From an uncultured Blastocatellia bacterium (GTDB taxonomy: Bacteria > Acidobacteriota > Blastocatellia > HR10), in assembly GCA_937934295.1 (NCBI GenBank), contig CALHAI010000003.1:124001-188000 (forward strand): DNA of 64,000 nucleotides, in the 5' to 3' direction. A program made the position numbers and the translations under genes. A model generated the notes under the pieces. The model saw only the letters and a list, made by a program, of their open reading frames with translations. It had not been told where the DNA came from and ran no database searches. Positions 29,531 to 38,304 of the stretch are shown piece after piece. Within the stretch, counting starts at the first letter, position 1; each line of letters opens with the position of its first letter.

Positions 29531-31051
29531 ATGCGAGCTTTCAAAGAGAGCCTGCTTGAACTCATCACGAAGACTTCGACGACGCTTCCGGCCGATGTGC
29601 GGCGCGCGATCGCGGCGGCCTTGGAACGCGAAGAGCCGGGGACGCGTGCGGCACAGGCGCTGGCCATCATCGCGACCAATGTGGACATGGCGGACGAGAC
29701 TGAGGGCCCGATCTGTCAAGACACGGGGATGCCGACGTTCGAGATCAAGGTCCCCGTCGGGGTCAATCAGATCGTCCTGAAGCAGCAGATTCTGGAGGCG
29801 ATCGAGGAAGCCACGCGGCTCGGGAAATTGCGCCCGAATTCGGTGGATTCGCTCACGGGGAAAAATAGCGGCACGAATCTCGGTCCAGGCACGCCCATCG
29901 TTCACTTCGAGCAGTGGGAGAACGAGGCGGAGATCGAGGTTCGGCTCATTCTCAAAGGTGGGGGGTGCGAGAATCAGAATGCCCAATATTCACTTCCGTG
30001 CGAGCTTCCGCATCTGGGGCGTGCCGATCGGAATCTGGATGGCGTGCGCAAGTGCATTCTGCATGCCATCTGGCAAGCGCAAGGGCAAGGCTGCAGCGCC
30101 GGGGCCGTCGGCGTGTGCATCGGTGGAGATCGCGCTTCGGGCTATCACCACGCGAAGTTGCAGTTGTTTCGCCCGCTTGACGATGTGAATCCGGATCCCG
30201 ATCTCGCGCGCTTGGAGGACTACATCCTCAAGGCGGCGAACACGCTCAATATCGGCACGATGGGATTCGGCGGGCGGGTGACGCTCATCGGGTGCAAGAT
30301 CGGGGCGCTCAATCGGCTGCCGGCGAGCTTCTTTGTCTCGGTCGCCTACGATTGCTGGGCTTTTCGCCGGTTGGGCATTGTGCTGGATGCGCGGACGGGA
30401 GAGATCACGCGCTGGCTCTATCGCGACGAGCGGCCGCAGCCGTTGGCGCGCGCCGAGGGAGTGCCGCTGACCGGCAAGGAGATCGCGATTCGCGCTCCGC
30501 TCTCGGAAGAGGACGTGCGCCGTCTGCACGTCGGCGACGTCGTGCTCGTCCAAGGCGAGGTCTTCACCGGGCGCGATGCCGTGCACGCGCATTTGATGAG
30601 GCATGGGCCGCCGGTGGATCTGCGAGGGGCTATCCTCTATCACTGTGGCCCGGTCGCCCTTCGGGAAAATGGACGATGGCGCATCACGGCGGCCGGACCG
30701 ACCACGAGCATGCGCGAAGAGCCCTATCAGGGCGAGATCATTCGCCGGTACGGCGTGCGCGCCGTCATCGGCAAAGGGGGGATGGGGTCGAAGACGCTGG
30801 CTGCGATGAAGGAGTACGGTGCCGTATATCTGAATGCGATCGGCGGCGCCGCACAGTACTATGCCCGCTGCATTGAGGATGTGCTTGGCGTGCACCTTCT
30901 GGAGTTCGGCATTCCTGAGGCGATGTGGCATCTACGGGTGAAAGATTTCCCGGCCATCGTCACGATGGATGCGCACGGGAATTCGCTTCACGAGGACGTC
31001 GAGCGGGCTTCGGCCATTCTCTTGGAGAGATTGGCCGAGCCCGTTTTTTGA
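29531..31051 (+). CDS. Fumarate hydratase class I (fused alpha/beta)
   Basis: ICQDTGMPTFEIKVPVG, KGGGCENQNAQYSLP, AAGPTTSMREEPYQGEII, GKGGMGSKTLAAMKEYGAVYL. Confidence 0.93.
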   Translation: MRAFKESLLELITKTSTTLPADVRRAIAAALEREEPGTRAAQALAIIATNVDMADETEGPICQDTGMPTFEIKVPVGVNQIVLKQQILEAIEEATRLGKLRPNSVDSLTGKNSGTNLGPGTPIVHFEQWENEAEIEVRLILKGGGCENQNAQYSLPCELPHLGRADRNLDGVRKCILHAIWQAQGQGCSAGAVGVCIGGDRASGYHHAKLQLFRPLDDVNPDPDLARLEDYILKAANTLNIGTMGFGGRVTLIGCKIGALNRLPASFFVSVAYDCWAFRRLGIVLDARTGEITRWLYRDERPQPLARAEGVPLTGKEIAIRAPLSEEDVRRLHVGDVVLVQGEVFTGRDAVHAHLMRHGPPVDLRGAILYHCGPVALRENGRWRITAAGPTTSMREEPYQGEIIRRYGVRAVIGKGGMGSKTLAAMKEYGAVYLNAIGGAAQYYARCIEDVLGVHLLEFGIPEAMWHLRVKDFPAIVTMDAHGNSLHEDVERASAILLERLAEPVF

Positions 31052-31072
31052 ACACGCTGTGGAGGCGATGCG

Positions 31073-31663
31073 ATGAACGAGGTGAAAGCTGAACAGGTAC
31101 TCGCGTCCGGGCAGGTGATTCGACTCGTTCACGGCGATATCACCGAGGAGCGCGTAGACGCTATCGTCAACGCGGCGAATTCGCATCTGACGCATGGGGG
31201 AGGCGTCGCCGCAGCGATCGTGCGCAAGGGGGGAGTGGTGATCCAACGAGAGAGCGATGAATGGGTGCGCCAGCATGGCCCGGTCCCAACCGGAAGCGCG
31301 GTGATCACGAGCGCTGGTGCTTTGCCGTGTCGTGCGGTCATTCACGCCGTCGGGCCGATCTGGCGAGGGGGAAGCGAGGACGAGGAGGAGAAGTTGCGGT
31401 CGGCCGCGCTCTCCAGCTTCACGCTCGCGGCCGAACGCGGGTTCACGAGTCTCGCTCTTCCGGCCATCAGCGCCGGGGTCTTCGGCTTCCCGGCCGATCG
31501 CTGTGCCGAAATTCTCCTGGTGGCCGCGCGCGACTTCTTGCACGAGCACCCCGAGAGTTCGCTCCGAGAGATTCGGTTCGTCCTCTTCGATCCGCCGACG
31601 CTCGGAGCGTTCCTGAGCGCCTTTCGTCGGCTCTTCGAGCCTTCCGGGGAGTCTCGCGCATGA
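31073..31663 (+). CDS. Macro domain (ADP-ribose-binding) protein
   Basis: VHGDITEERVDAIVNAANSHLTHGGGVAAAIVRKGG; AVIHAVGPIW; LALPAISAGVFGFP. Confidence 0.92.
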   Translation: MNEVKAEQVLASGQVIRLVHGDITEERVDAIVNAANSHLTHGGGVAAAIVRKGGVVIQRESDEWVRQHGPVPTGSAVITSAGALPCRAVIHAVGPIWRGGSEDEEEKLRSAALSSFTLAAERGFTSLALPAISAGVFGFPADRCAEILLVAARDFLHEHPESSLREIRFVLFDPPTLGAFLSAFRRLFEPSGESRA

Positions 31664-32661
31664 GCCATCCGGCCTTTCTGACATTCGACGAAGAGCGCGT
31701 CCTCGCGTGCGTGGACGAAATGGCCGAGGAGATGTTCGACTTTCTGGCGCGTTTGATTCGCATCCCGACGGTGAACCCGCCCGGAGAGAACTACGCCGAG
31801 TGCGCAGCGGTTGTCGAGGAGCGACTGCTGAATTTCGGATATGAGGTGACTCGTCTCGCGGCTATCGACTCCCTCGCTCATAGCGCGCGCTATCCGCGCG
31901 TGAATGTCGTGGGGCGCTTCGCGCGATGCGGGTTGGGACGCACCGTCCATGTGAGCGCGCACGTGGATGTCGTCCCGGCCGGAACGGGATGGACCGTGGA
32001 GCCGTTCCGTGGGCTCATTCGTGAGAAGAAGATCTTCGGACGCGGGGCTGCGGATGCAAAGGCAGGGTTGGCGGCGAGCCTTTACGCGGTGGAAGCGCTG
32101 CGTCGCGCGCACATCGCCTTCGATGGCGTGATCGAAGTGAGCGCGACCGTTGATGGGGAGAGTGGCGGAGAGGCCGGCATGGGATATTTGGTGGATGCGG
32201 GGGTGGTGCGTGCCGGACAGACCGATTATGTGCTCATCGCCGCGGCTTGCGGCGTGGAGCGCCTTCGCTTCCCCCCTCGCTGTGAGCCTTCGCGTGGGCG
32301 CCCCCTCGAAGCGTCGGCTGAAGAAGGCGCCCTCATGATCCTGCCGGCGTCGGATGTGCCGATGGAGATGCGCCTTGTGCGCATGGTGGATCGCGCGATT
32401 CGGAGCGTGCTCGTCCGCGCTCCCGAGTACGTGGTTGGCCCGGCGGTATCCGAATGCGCGCATGTCGAGCGGAGTGGCGTTCGGGAATGCCTCTTATATG
32501 GACCCGGACGCTTTGAACTGGCGCGACAACCGGATGAGCATTGCCACTTGGAAGATGTGGTAGCAGGGTGCAAGGTGCTCGCCTTAGCCCTGCTTCGAAC
32601 GCTGCGAGAGGATGAAGACGATTCTCCACGGCGGATCTTCCGAACGGAGGCCTCCCATTAG
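31660..32661 (+). CDS. M20-family peptidase-like protein, apparently lacking the lid/dimerisation domain
   Basis: RIPTVNPPGENY, VSAHVDVVPAG, FGRGAADAKAG, VDGESGG metal-site motifs; ends LARQPDEHCHLEDVVAGCKVLALALLRTL; only 333 aa. Confidence 0.75.
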   Translation: MSHPAFLTFDEERVLACVDEMAEEMFDFLARLIRIPTVNPPGENYAECAAVVEERLLNFGYEVTRLAAIDSLAHSARYPRVNVVGRFARCGLGRTVHVSAHVDVVPAGTGWTVEPFRGLIREKKIFGRGAADAKAGLAASLYAVEALRRAHIAFDGVIEVSATVDGESGGEAGMGYLVDAGVVRAGQTDYVLIAAACGVERLRFPPRCEPSRGRPLEASAEEGALMILPASDVPMEMRLVRMVDRAIRSVLVRAPEYVVGPAVSECAHVERSGVRECLLYGPGRFELARQPDEHCHLEDVVAGCKVLALALLRTLREDEDDSPRRIFRTEASH

Positions 32662-33759
32662 ATGGAGAAGCTCACCCGGCGAGCGTTTCATCGGCACGTG
32701 ATCTCTCTTCTCGCGTGCGGTGTCCTCGGGAGAGGCGAGATGTCGGGAGGGCAGGAATCGAAAGCGGGCGAATCGGTCCGGATCTCCGGGGGATTGACCG
32801 ATGTTCCGGGGATTAAGGTCGGGCATTTCACGCATCCGCAGCGCCCCACCGGGTGCACGGTCGTCCTCGCCGAGGACGAAGCCGTCGCCGGTGTAGATGT
32901 GCGCGGATCAGCTCCGGGAACGCGGGAGACGGACGCGCTCCATCCCATTCACATGGTGCAAAAGGTGCATGCGGTCGTGCTCGCCGGCGGAAGCGCGTTC
33001 GGCTTGGACGCCGCCTCCGGCGTCATGCGATATCTTGAGGAACGCGGCGTCGGATTCGAGACGCGCGTGGCGAAGGTTCCGATCGTTCCGGCCGCCATCT
33101 TGTTTGACTTGGCAGTGGGTGATCCGCGCATTCGTCCGGATCGCGAAGCCGGATATCGGGCGTGCTTGCGCGCCTCTGATGGGCCCGTCGAGGAGGGAAA
33201 CGTCGGCGCGGGCGCTGGGGCGACGGTGGGGAAGCTGTTCGGTCTGCATCGCGCGATGAAGGGTGGGTTGGGGACGGCGAGCCTGCGCGTAGGCGACGTG
33301 ATCGTAGCCGCGCTGGTGGTCGTGAATGCGGTGGGGGATGTCGTGGATCCTAAGACGGGGCGTCTTCTGGCTGGCGTGCGCACGCCGGACGGCCGGCAAT
33401 TGGCCGATGCCATGGAGTTGCTGCGCCAAGGGGAGAGCCCGGCTCCACAACGGCTCGGGGAGAACACGACTATTGGCGTCATCGCGACCAACGCGACCTT
33501 CGATAAAGCGGGGATGACCAAGATCGCACAGATGGGCCATGATGGACTGGCGCGCGCGATCCGCCCCGTGCATATGCCGTTCGATGGGGATACGTTGTTT
33601 GCGCTTTCGCTGGGACGCGTGCGCGGAGCAGATCTCGGCGTGGTGGGCGCCTTGGCGGCTGAGGTCGTCGCGGAGGCCGTTGTGCGCGCCATCCTGAAGG
33701 CCGAGGGGGTGCCGGGTTATCCGGCCGCGCGCGACTTGCAGCGCGCCGAGACGCGATGA
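32662..33759 (+). CDS. P1/S58 family peptidase (DmpA-like)
   Basis: LTDVPGIKVGHFTHPQRPTGCTVVL; GSAFGLDAASGVMRYLEERG; NVGAGAGATVGK; ATNATFDKAGMTKIAQMGHDGLARAIRPVHMPFDGDTLFAL. Confidence 0.9.
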   Translation: MEKLTRRAFHRHVISLLACGVLGRGEMSGGQESKAGESVRISGGLTDVPGIKVGHFTHPQRPTGCTVVLAEDEAVAGVDVRGSAPGTRETDALHPIHMVQKVHAVVLAGGSAFGLDAASGVMRYLEERGVGFETRVAKVPIVPAAILFDLAVGDPRIRPDREAGYRACLRASDGPVEEGNVGAGAGATVGKLFGLHRAMKGGLGTASLRVGDVIVAALVVVNAVGDVVDPKTGRLLAGVRTPDGRQLADAMELLRQGESPAPQRLGENTTIGVIATNATFDKAGMTKIAQMGHDGLARAIRPVHMPFDGDTLFALSLGRVRGADLGVVGALAAEVVAEAVVRAILKAEGVPGYPAARDLQRAETR

Positions 33760-35174
33760 ACGGATACCTCCTCCTGCTGCTCCTCTACGCCGGAGCGCTG
33801 ATCGCCCTCGGAATTCTCGCCGCTCGTCCAGTTCGCACGGCCGCCGATTTCTTCGTCGCGCGCCGGAGCTTAGGAGCAGGCCGACTCTTCGCCACGCTCC
33901 TTGCGGCCAATATCGGCGCGGGGTCTACGGTCGGAGCCGCCGGACTCGGCTACCAGTTCGGGCTCTCGGGATGGTGGTGGGTCGGATCGGCCGGATTGGG
34001 CAGCGTGCTCCTGGCGTTGGTCGTTGGGCCGAAGTTGTGGACGCTCGCGGCTCAACGCGGGTTCTACACGGTCGGAGATTATCTCGAATTTCGCTACGGC
34101 CGCCTCGTGCGCGGCGTGATCGCCATCATCCTGTGGATGGGGTCGCTCGCGATCCTCGCCGGTCAATGGATCGCCGTCGCATGGATTCTGAACGTCATCG
34201 CCGGTGTGCCTAAGCTCTTCGGGTGTGTGCTCGGCGGCCTCGTCACGATCCTCTACTTCGCCGCTGGGGGATTGGTCTCAGCGGCTTGGGTCAACGTCGC
34301 TCAAGTGGTCGTGAAGCTGAGTGGATTCGCGCTCGCTCTTCCGTTCGTGCTCGGGAGCGTGGGGGGGTGGGCGAGCTTGCGAGAGACGGTTCTGGCGCAG
34401 GATGCGATCGGCCCCCCGTATTTCGAGTTCATGGGATCTGGTGTGGATCGCGTGCTCGCCTACTTCCTCATGCTCGCGCCGTCGTTCATCGTCTCCCCTG
34501 GGCTCGTGCAAAAGGTCTACGGCGCACGTTCGGCACAAGCCGTGCGAGTCGGCGTCGGAGCAAACGCCTGTGCCCTCCTGCTCTTCGCCTTTCTCCCGGT
34601 GGTGATCGGCATGGCCGTTCGAGCCGCGTATCCCGATTTGGCGAATCGCGAGCTGGCCCTACCGGTGGCCCTCGTCTCGATGTTGCCGGTTTGGCTGGGG
34701 GGTATACTGCTCGCGGCGATCTTCTCGGCTGAGGTGAGCTCGGCGGACGCCATCCTCTTCATGCTCTCGACGTCGCTCGCGCAAGATTTGTATAAGCGGT
34801 TCTTGCGGCCGGAAGCATCCGAGCGGGAGCTGTTGCGCGTGAGCCGTCGCGCGACCATCATGGCTGGGGCTTTCGGCATCCTGTTGGCGATCGCGCTTCC
34901 CTCGATCATCGCCGCCCTCTCGATCTTCTATATGCTCCTTTCGGCCGCGTTATTCGTCCCTTTGATTCTGGGGCTCTTCTCAGCGCGCCCGAGAGAGCGA
35001 GATGCGCTTATGGCCATCACGCTCGCGCTCGTGGTGACCGCCGGCGCGCACCTGGCGACCGATGGTCAGGGCGTGACCGGCTTGCCCCCCATCGCCGTTG
35101 GACTGCTCGCCTCTTTGGGAGCCATGCTGCCGGCGCTGCTCCGCCCTCGACCTTGTAATAGGGGGAAGCCATGA
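33756..35174 (+). CDS. Sodium:solute symporter family protein
   Basis: About 12-13 TM; FFVARRSLGAGRLFATLLAANIGAGSTVGAAGLGYQFGLSGWWW; GDYLEFRYG. Confidence 0.88.
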   Translation: MNGYLLLLLLYAGALIALGILAARPVRTAADFFVARRSLGAGRLFATLLAANIGAGSTVGAAGLGYQFGLSGWWWVGSAGLGSVLLALVVGPKLWTLAAQRGFYTVGDYLEFRYGRLVRGVIAIILWMGSLAILAGQWIAVAWILNVIAGVPKLFGCVLGGLVTILYFAAGGLVSAAWVNVAQVVVKLSGFALALPFVLGSVGGWASLRETVLAQDAIGPPYFEFMGSGVDRVLAYFLMLAPSFIVSPGLVQKVYGARSAQAVRVGVGANACALLLFAFLPVVIGMAVRAAYPDLANRELALPVALVSMLPVWLGGILLAAIFSAEVSSADAILFMLSTSLAQDLYKRFLRPEASERELLRVSRRATIMAGAFGILLAIALPSIIAALSIFYMLLSAALFVPLILGLFSARPRERDALMAITLALVVTAGAHLATDGQGVTGLPPIAVGLLASLGAMLPALLRPRPCNRGKP

Positions 35175-35188
35175 GGGGGGAGTTCTCC

Positions 35189-35644
35189 TCATGACTGATC
35201 CCCATGAGCATAGGGGGGGCCATCTGCATGAGATCCTTGAAGATGGTGCGGCATGCCGCTTTCTCCCTGTGGGACAGATTCGCCGGCTTCCTCCAGCAAC
35301 GTCAGCGCCTCGTTGAGGTTCGCCAATCGAATGAGGTGCGCCACGTGCCCATTTCGGATGAGGAATCTGATCGAACGGTTGTGTTGCTGGCCAAGGAGGT
35401 GGGCCTTCACCAACGCTCCGATACCTCGCGCATCGATGTCGGTGACCTCGCGCAAGTCTATAACGAGAGTGCGCGCGTTGGAGTGCAACGCCGAAGCGAT
35501 CGCCGAGTGGAAGGTGGGAGCGGTCGCGACCGTCAATCTTCCCTCGACGCGCAACAGTAGGCTCTCGCCCATCGTGCGCGGTGTGACCCGCAGCGCCAAC
35601 ACTCCCTTCGTCATCACGTCCCTCACGACTCCCGACCCGATCAT
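35189..35644 (-). CDS. STAS-domain protein (anti-anti-sigma factor-like)
   Basis: LLLRVEGRLTVATAPTFHSAI...LVIDLREVTDIDARGIGALVKAHLLGQQHNRSIRFLIRNGHVAHLIRLANLNEALTL. Confidence 0.82.
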   Translation of the reverse strand: MIGSGVVRDVMTKGVLALRVTPRTMGESLLLRVEGRLTVATAPTFHSAIASALHSNARTLVIDLREVTDIDARGIGALVKAHLLGQQHNRSIRFLIRNGHVAHLIRLANLNEALTLLEEAGESVPQGESGMPHHLQGSHADGPPYAHGDQS

Positions 35645-35912
35645 CGGACCTTCCCTCGATAACCGAAAGATGTGATGAGAGGACGGCGCAGCGGGATGCC
35701 TGAGCCGAACGTCCTTCTTCTCAGACATATCTTTTCGCCCTCACGATGGACTTCCTTCCGAGAAACGATGCCCATGCCGAAAAGTTCCCGATTCTCCATC
35801 ATGGACAAAAGAAGCGGGTGGGGAGGCGAAACCATGAGGTCCGGGCACAGCGTTCATCGAGCACTGCCTTTTCTGTCCCGCGGCTCGGGGAACCTCGGCG
35901 AATCGGTCTCGA

Positions 35913-38138
35913 TTATGGAACGGTGATCGTCACCTTATGCGAGCCGACATTTCCCTGCAGATCGAAGACGCGCACGGTGATCGTGTGCTCTCCCGAGGTC
36001 TCGAATTCAGCGCGAACGGTGAACATCTCTTCCGGCGAATCGGCGATGCCGTCATCAGGGAGGAGCTGCTGCCACCTCCCCCCATCAATGCTCACTTCGG
36101 CGCGGGCGATATTACTCGTCGCATCCGCGGCCACGAATGTCACCTCCACGCGCCGCCCGGTGAACCGAGGCACCGTCGCGCGGATCGCCGGTGGCGTATT
36201 ATCTATGAGGATCGGATCGGTGAGCCGCTCCGTTTCCAGCGCGCGCTCCGGCGCGTTCGAGGGGAGATCGCTCGCGACGAGCCGAAAGATGTACCATCCA
36301 TCAGGCAGCGTCTCCGTATCGAGCGTGTAAAACGTCTGCGTGAGATCGCGAACGAGAAGTCGCCATTGCCCTTCGCCCACGGTCCGGTAGAAGAGGCTGT
36401 AGATGAGCTGATCGCCGTTGGGATCGCTCGCCGTCCATTGGAAGGAGCGCGCTCCTCGCTGATACACGCGCCGCGGGGGGACGTTCGCGCTCACGCCGAA
36501 GATCGCGGGATCCAGGCCGGAGCTGAGGATGCCCGGATCAATCGGTTGTTGCGGCACCTCTTGCAGCGCGACACCTGCAGGAAGGACCTCAAGCGAGGCG
36601 ATCGTCGGCTTCACGTTCTGTGGGAGGTAAGCGATGCGCACGCCCTCGATCTGCGGGCGCGCGTTCGGCCGAGGAGTCCCGGACGTCGCGCGGTCCACGG
36701 TGAGCGTCAATCGGAATTGGATGAATCGCGCCGGAGGACTCGTCACTTTCCCCCCATTGTGCACCGGCGGTGACCATTCGCTCCATGTCTCGTCTGGAGT
36801 CTCCGTGTTCCCCGTGCGCGTTCGGATCTCGACCTGTCCGATCTGATTCTGCCACGTGATCATGCCCCACTGGGCGATGAAGCGCGCGTCGAAGACTGGA
36901 GATTCATACACGCCGCGCCCGGCCCACTCCGGTCCCAGGCGGAAGAGTTTGCCCAAGTTGCTCGTCGCCACAAAGAGTCCCGTGTCGCTCCGCACGAAGC
37001 GCGAGATCTGTGCTTCCGAGGCCTGCGCAAGGAGCGTCGCGTTTCCTTGCGGATCAACAGCGTAGATGCGCCCCTTGTCGTTCGTCCCCAGGAGCACATT
37101 TCCCGATTCATCGAGCGTCACACAGAAGACGCTGAAGGCGGGAGCGTTCCAGAGCGCCTCCACTTCTCCAGACGGACGAAGCCGATAGAGCACGGCGTTC
37201 ACGTTTTGTGCTTCCAGCCCTACGGGCGCGGCCGGGGGCGTGAGGTCGAAGCTCGTGATCGTCACCGTCACGCTGCCCGTGCTGCTGACGGCGGTCACCG
37301 GCGGAGGCGAAGGGGGAGCTGACGGTGCGGGTGAAGGTTGCGTCTCCCGCTCGCTCAACCCGAGCGCGTAGATCATCCCATCTGGGGCGAGCTGCAGATC
37401 GTGGATCTCTCGCATGGGGGAGTCATAGAGGGCGAAGGCTCTCCCCTCTGGCGTCACTTTCAAGATCAGGCCGCTGGGATCGGTGCCCGCGATCACAGCT
37501 CCGGTCGAGTCCACCAGCAACGCCATGATGTTCGTCTCCTTCGTGTCCACCAACACCTGTCCACGGCCCGCCCGATCCACGCGATAGATGCGACCCTTAG
37601 CCCCGGTGCCGACAAAGAGCGTGCCTTGATGGAAGGCGAGCGACCAGATGTACGTATCCTCCGGATCGAAGAACACCGAACTGTTCCCTTGCGGCGTCAG
37701 GCGATAGACTTTCCCTTGTGGGGAAGTCCCCACATAGACGTTGCCCTCATCGTCCACGGCCAGGGCTGTGACGTCCAACTCCTCCGTATCGAGTACGAGC
37801 ATCCCCCTCCCCTGTGGATCCACGCGGAAGACTTTGCCTTCGTGTCCGGTGCCCAGATAGATGTTCCCGTTTCGATCGGCGACGCTTGACCAGATGAAAG
37901 CTTGCCCGGTATCGAAGATGGGGACGAGCGCCGGCGCCAGCATGAGTCGTCCTTCGCGCGAAATGGAGATACCCTCGGGATCGCCGCGCAGATACGCCGC
38001 TTGTCCTTGAAGCTGCCAGTATTGAGTCCCTCCCCCGATCGCTGGGATCGCAAAGAGGCCGGGGGGGAGAAGAAGGGTCAGGAGCGCGGCCGCTCGTCGG
38101 ATCAGCGCGCTATGGCGGGAACCCACCCCCATGCGCAT
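35913..38138 (-). CDS. Secreted beta-propeller protein with C-terminal Ig-like/fibronectin-like modules
   Basis: Repeated blade pattern (DRNGNIYLGTGHEGKVFRVDPQG; DDEGNVYVGTSPQGKVYRLTPQG; GTLFVGTGAKGRIYRVDRAG); signal sequence. Confidence 0.75.
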   Translation of the reverse strand: MRMGVGSRHSALIRRAAALLTLLLPPGLFAIPAIGGGTQYWQLQGQAAYLRGDPEGISISREGRLMLAPALVPIFDTGQAFIWSSVADRNGNIYLGTGHEGKVFRVDPQGRGMLVLDTEELDVTALAVDDEGNVYVGTSPQGKVYRLTPQGNSSVFFDPEDTYIWSLAFHQGTLFVGTGAKGRIYRVDRAGRGQVLVDTKETNIMALLVDSTGAVIAGTDPSGLILKVTPEGRAFALYDSPMREIHDLQLAPDGMIYALGLSERETQPSPAPSAPPSPPPVTAVSSTGSVTVTITSFDLTPPAAPVGLEAQNVNAVLYRLRPSGEVEALWNAPAFSVFCVTLDESGNVLLGTNDKGRIYAVDPQGNATLLAQASEAQISRFVRSDTGLFVATSNLGKLFRLGPEWAGRGVYESPVFDARFIAQWGMITWQNQIGQVEIRTRTGNTETPDETWSEWSPPVHNGGKVTSPPARFIQFRLTLTVDRATSGTPRPNARPQIEGVRIAYLPQNVKPTIASLEVLPAGVALQEVPQQPIDPGILSSGLDPAIFGVSANVPPRRVYQRGARSFQWTASDPNGDQLIYSLFYRTVGEGQWRLLVRDLTQTFYTLDTETLPDGWYIFRLVASDLPSNAPERALETERLTDPILIDNTPPAIRATVPRFTGRRVEVTFVAADATSNIARAEVSIDGGRWQQLLPDDGIADSPEEMFTVRAEFETSGEHTITVRVFDLQGNVGSHKVTITVP

Positions 38139-38304
38139 CGGCACTCGGCGATATGGGGACGGCAGGGCGAAAGCATATCGTATTGGGAGGCCATTTCCGT
38201 TCATGCCTATCCTTCTCCTTTGCTTCGGCGGGGGGGGTGAAAGATGACGGCGAGGTCTTCGGTGAATCTCGGTGTCTCCGCACGCGCGTTTGACGTTTCA
38301 CGGA

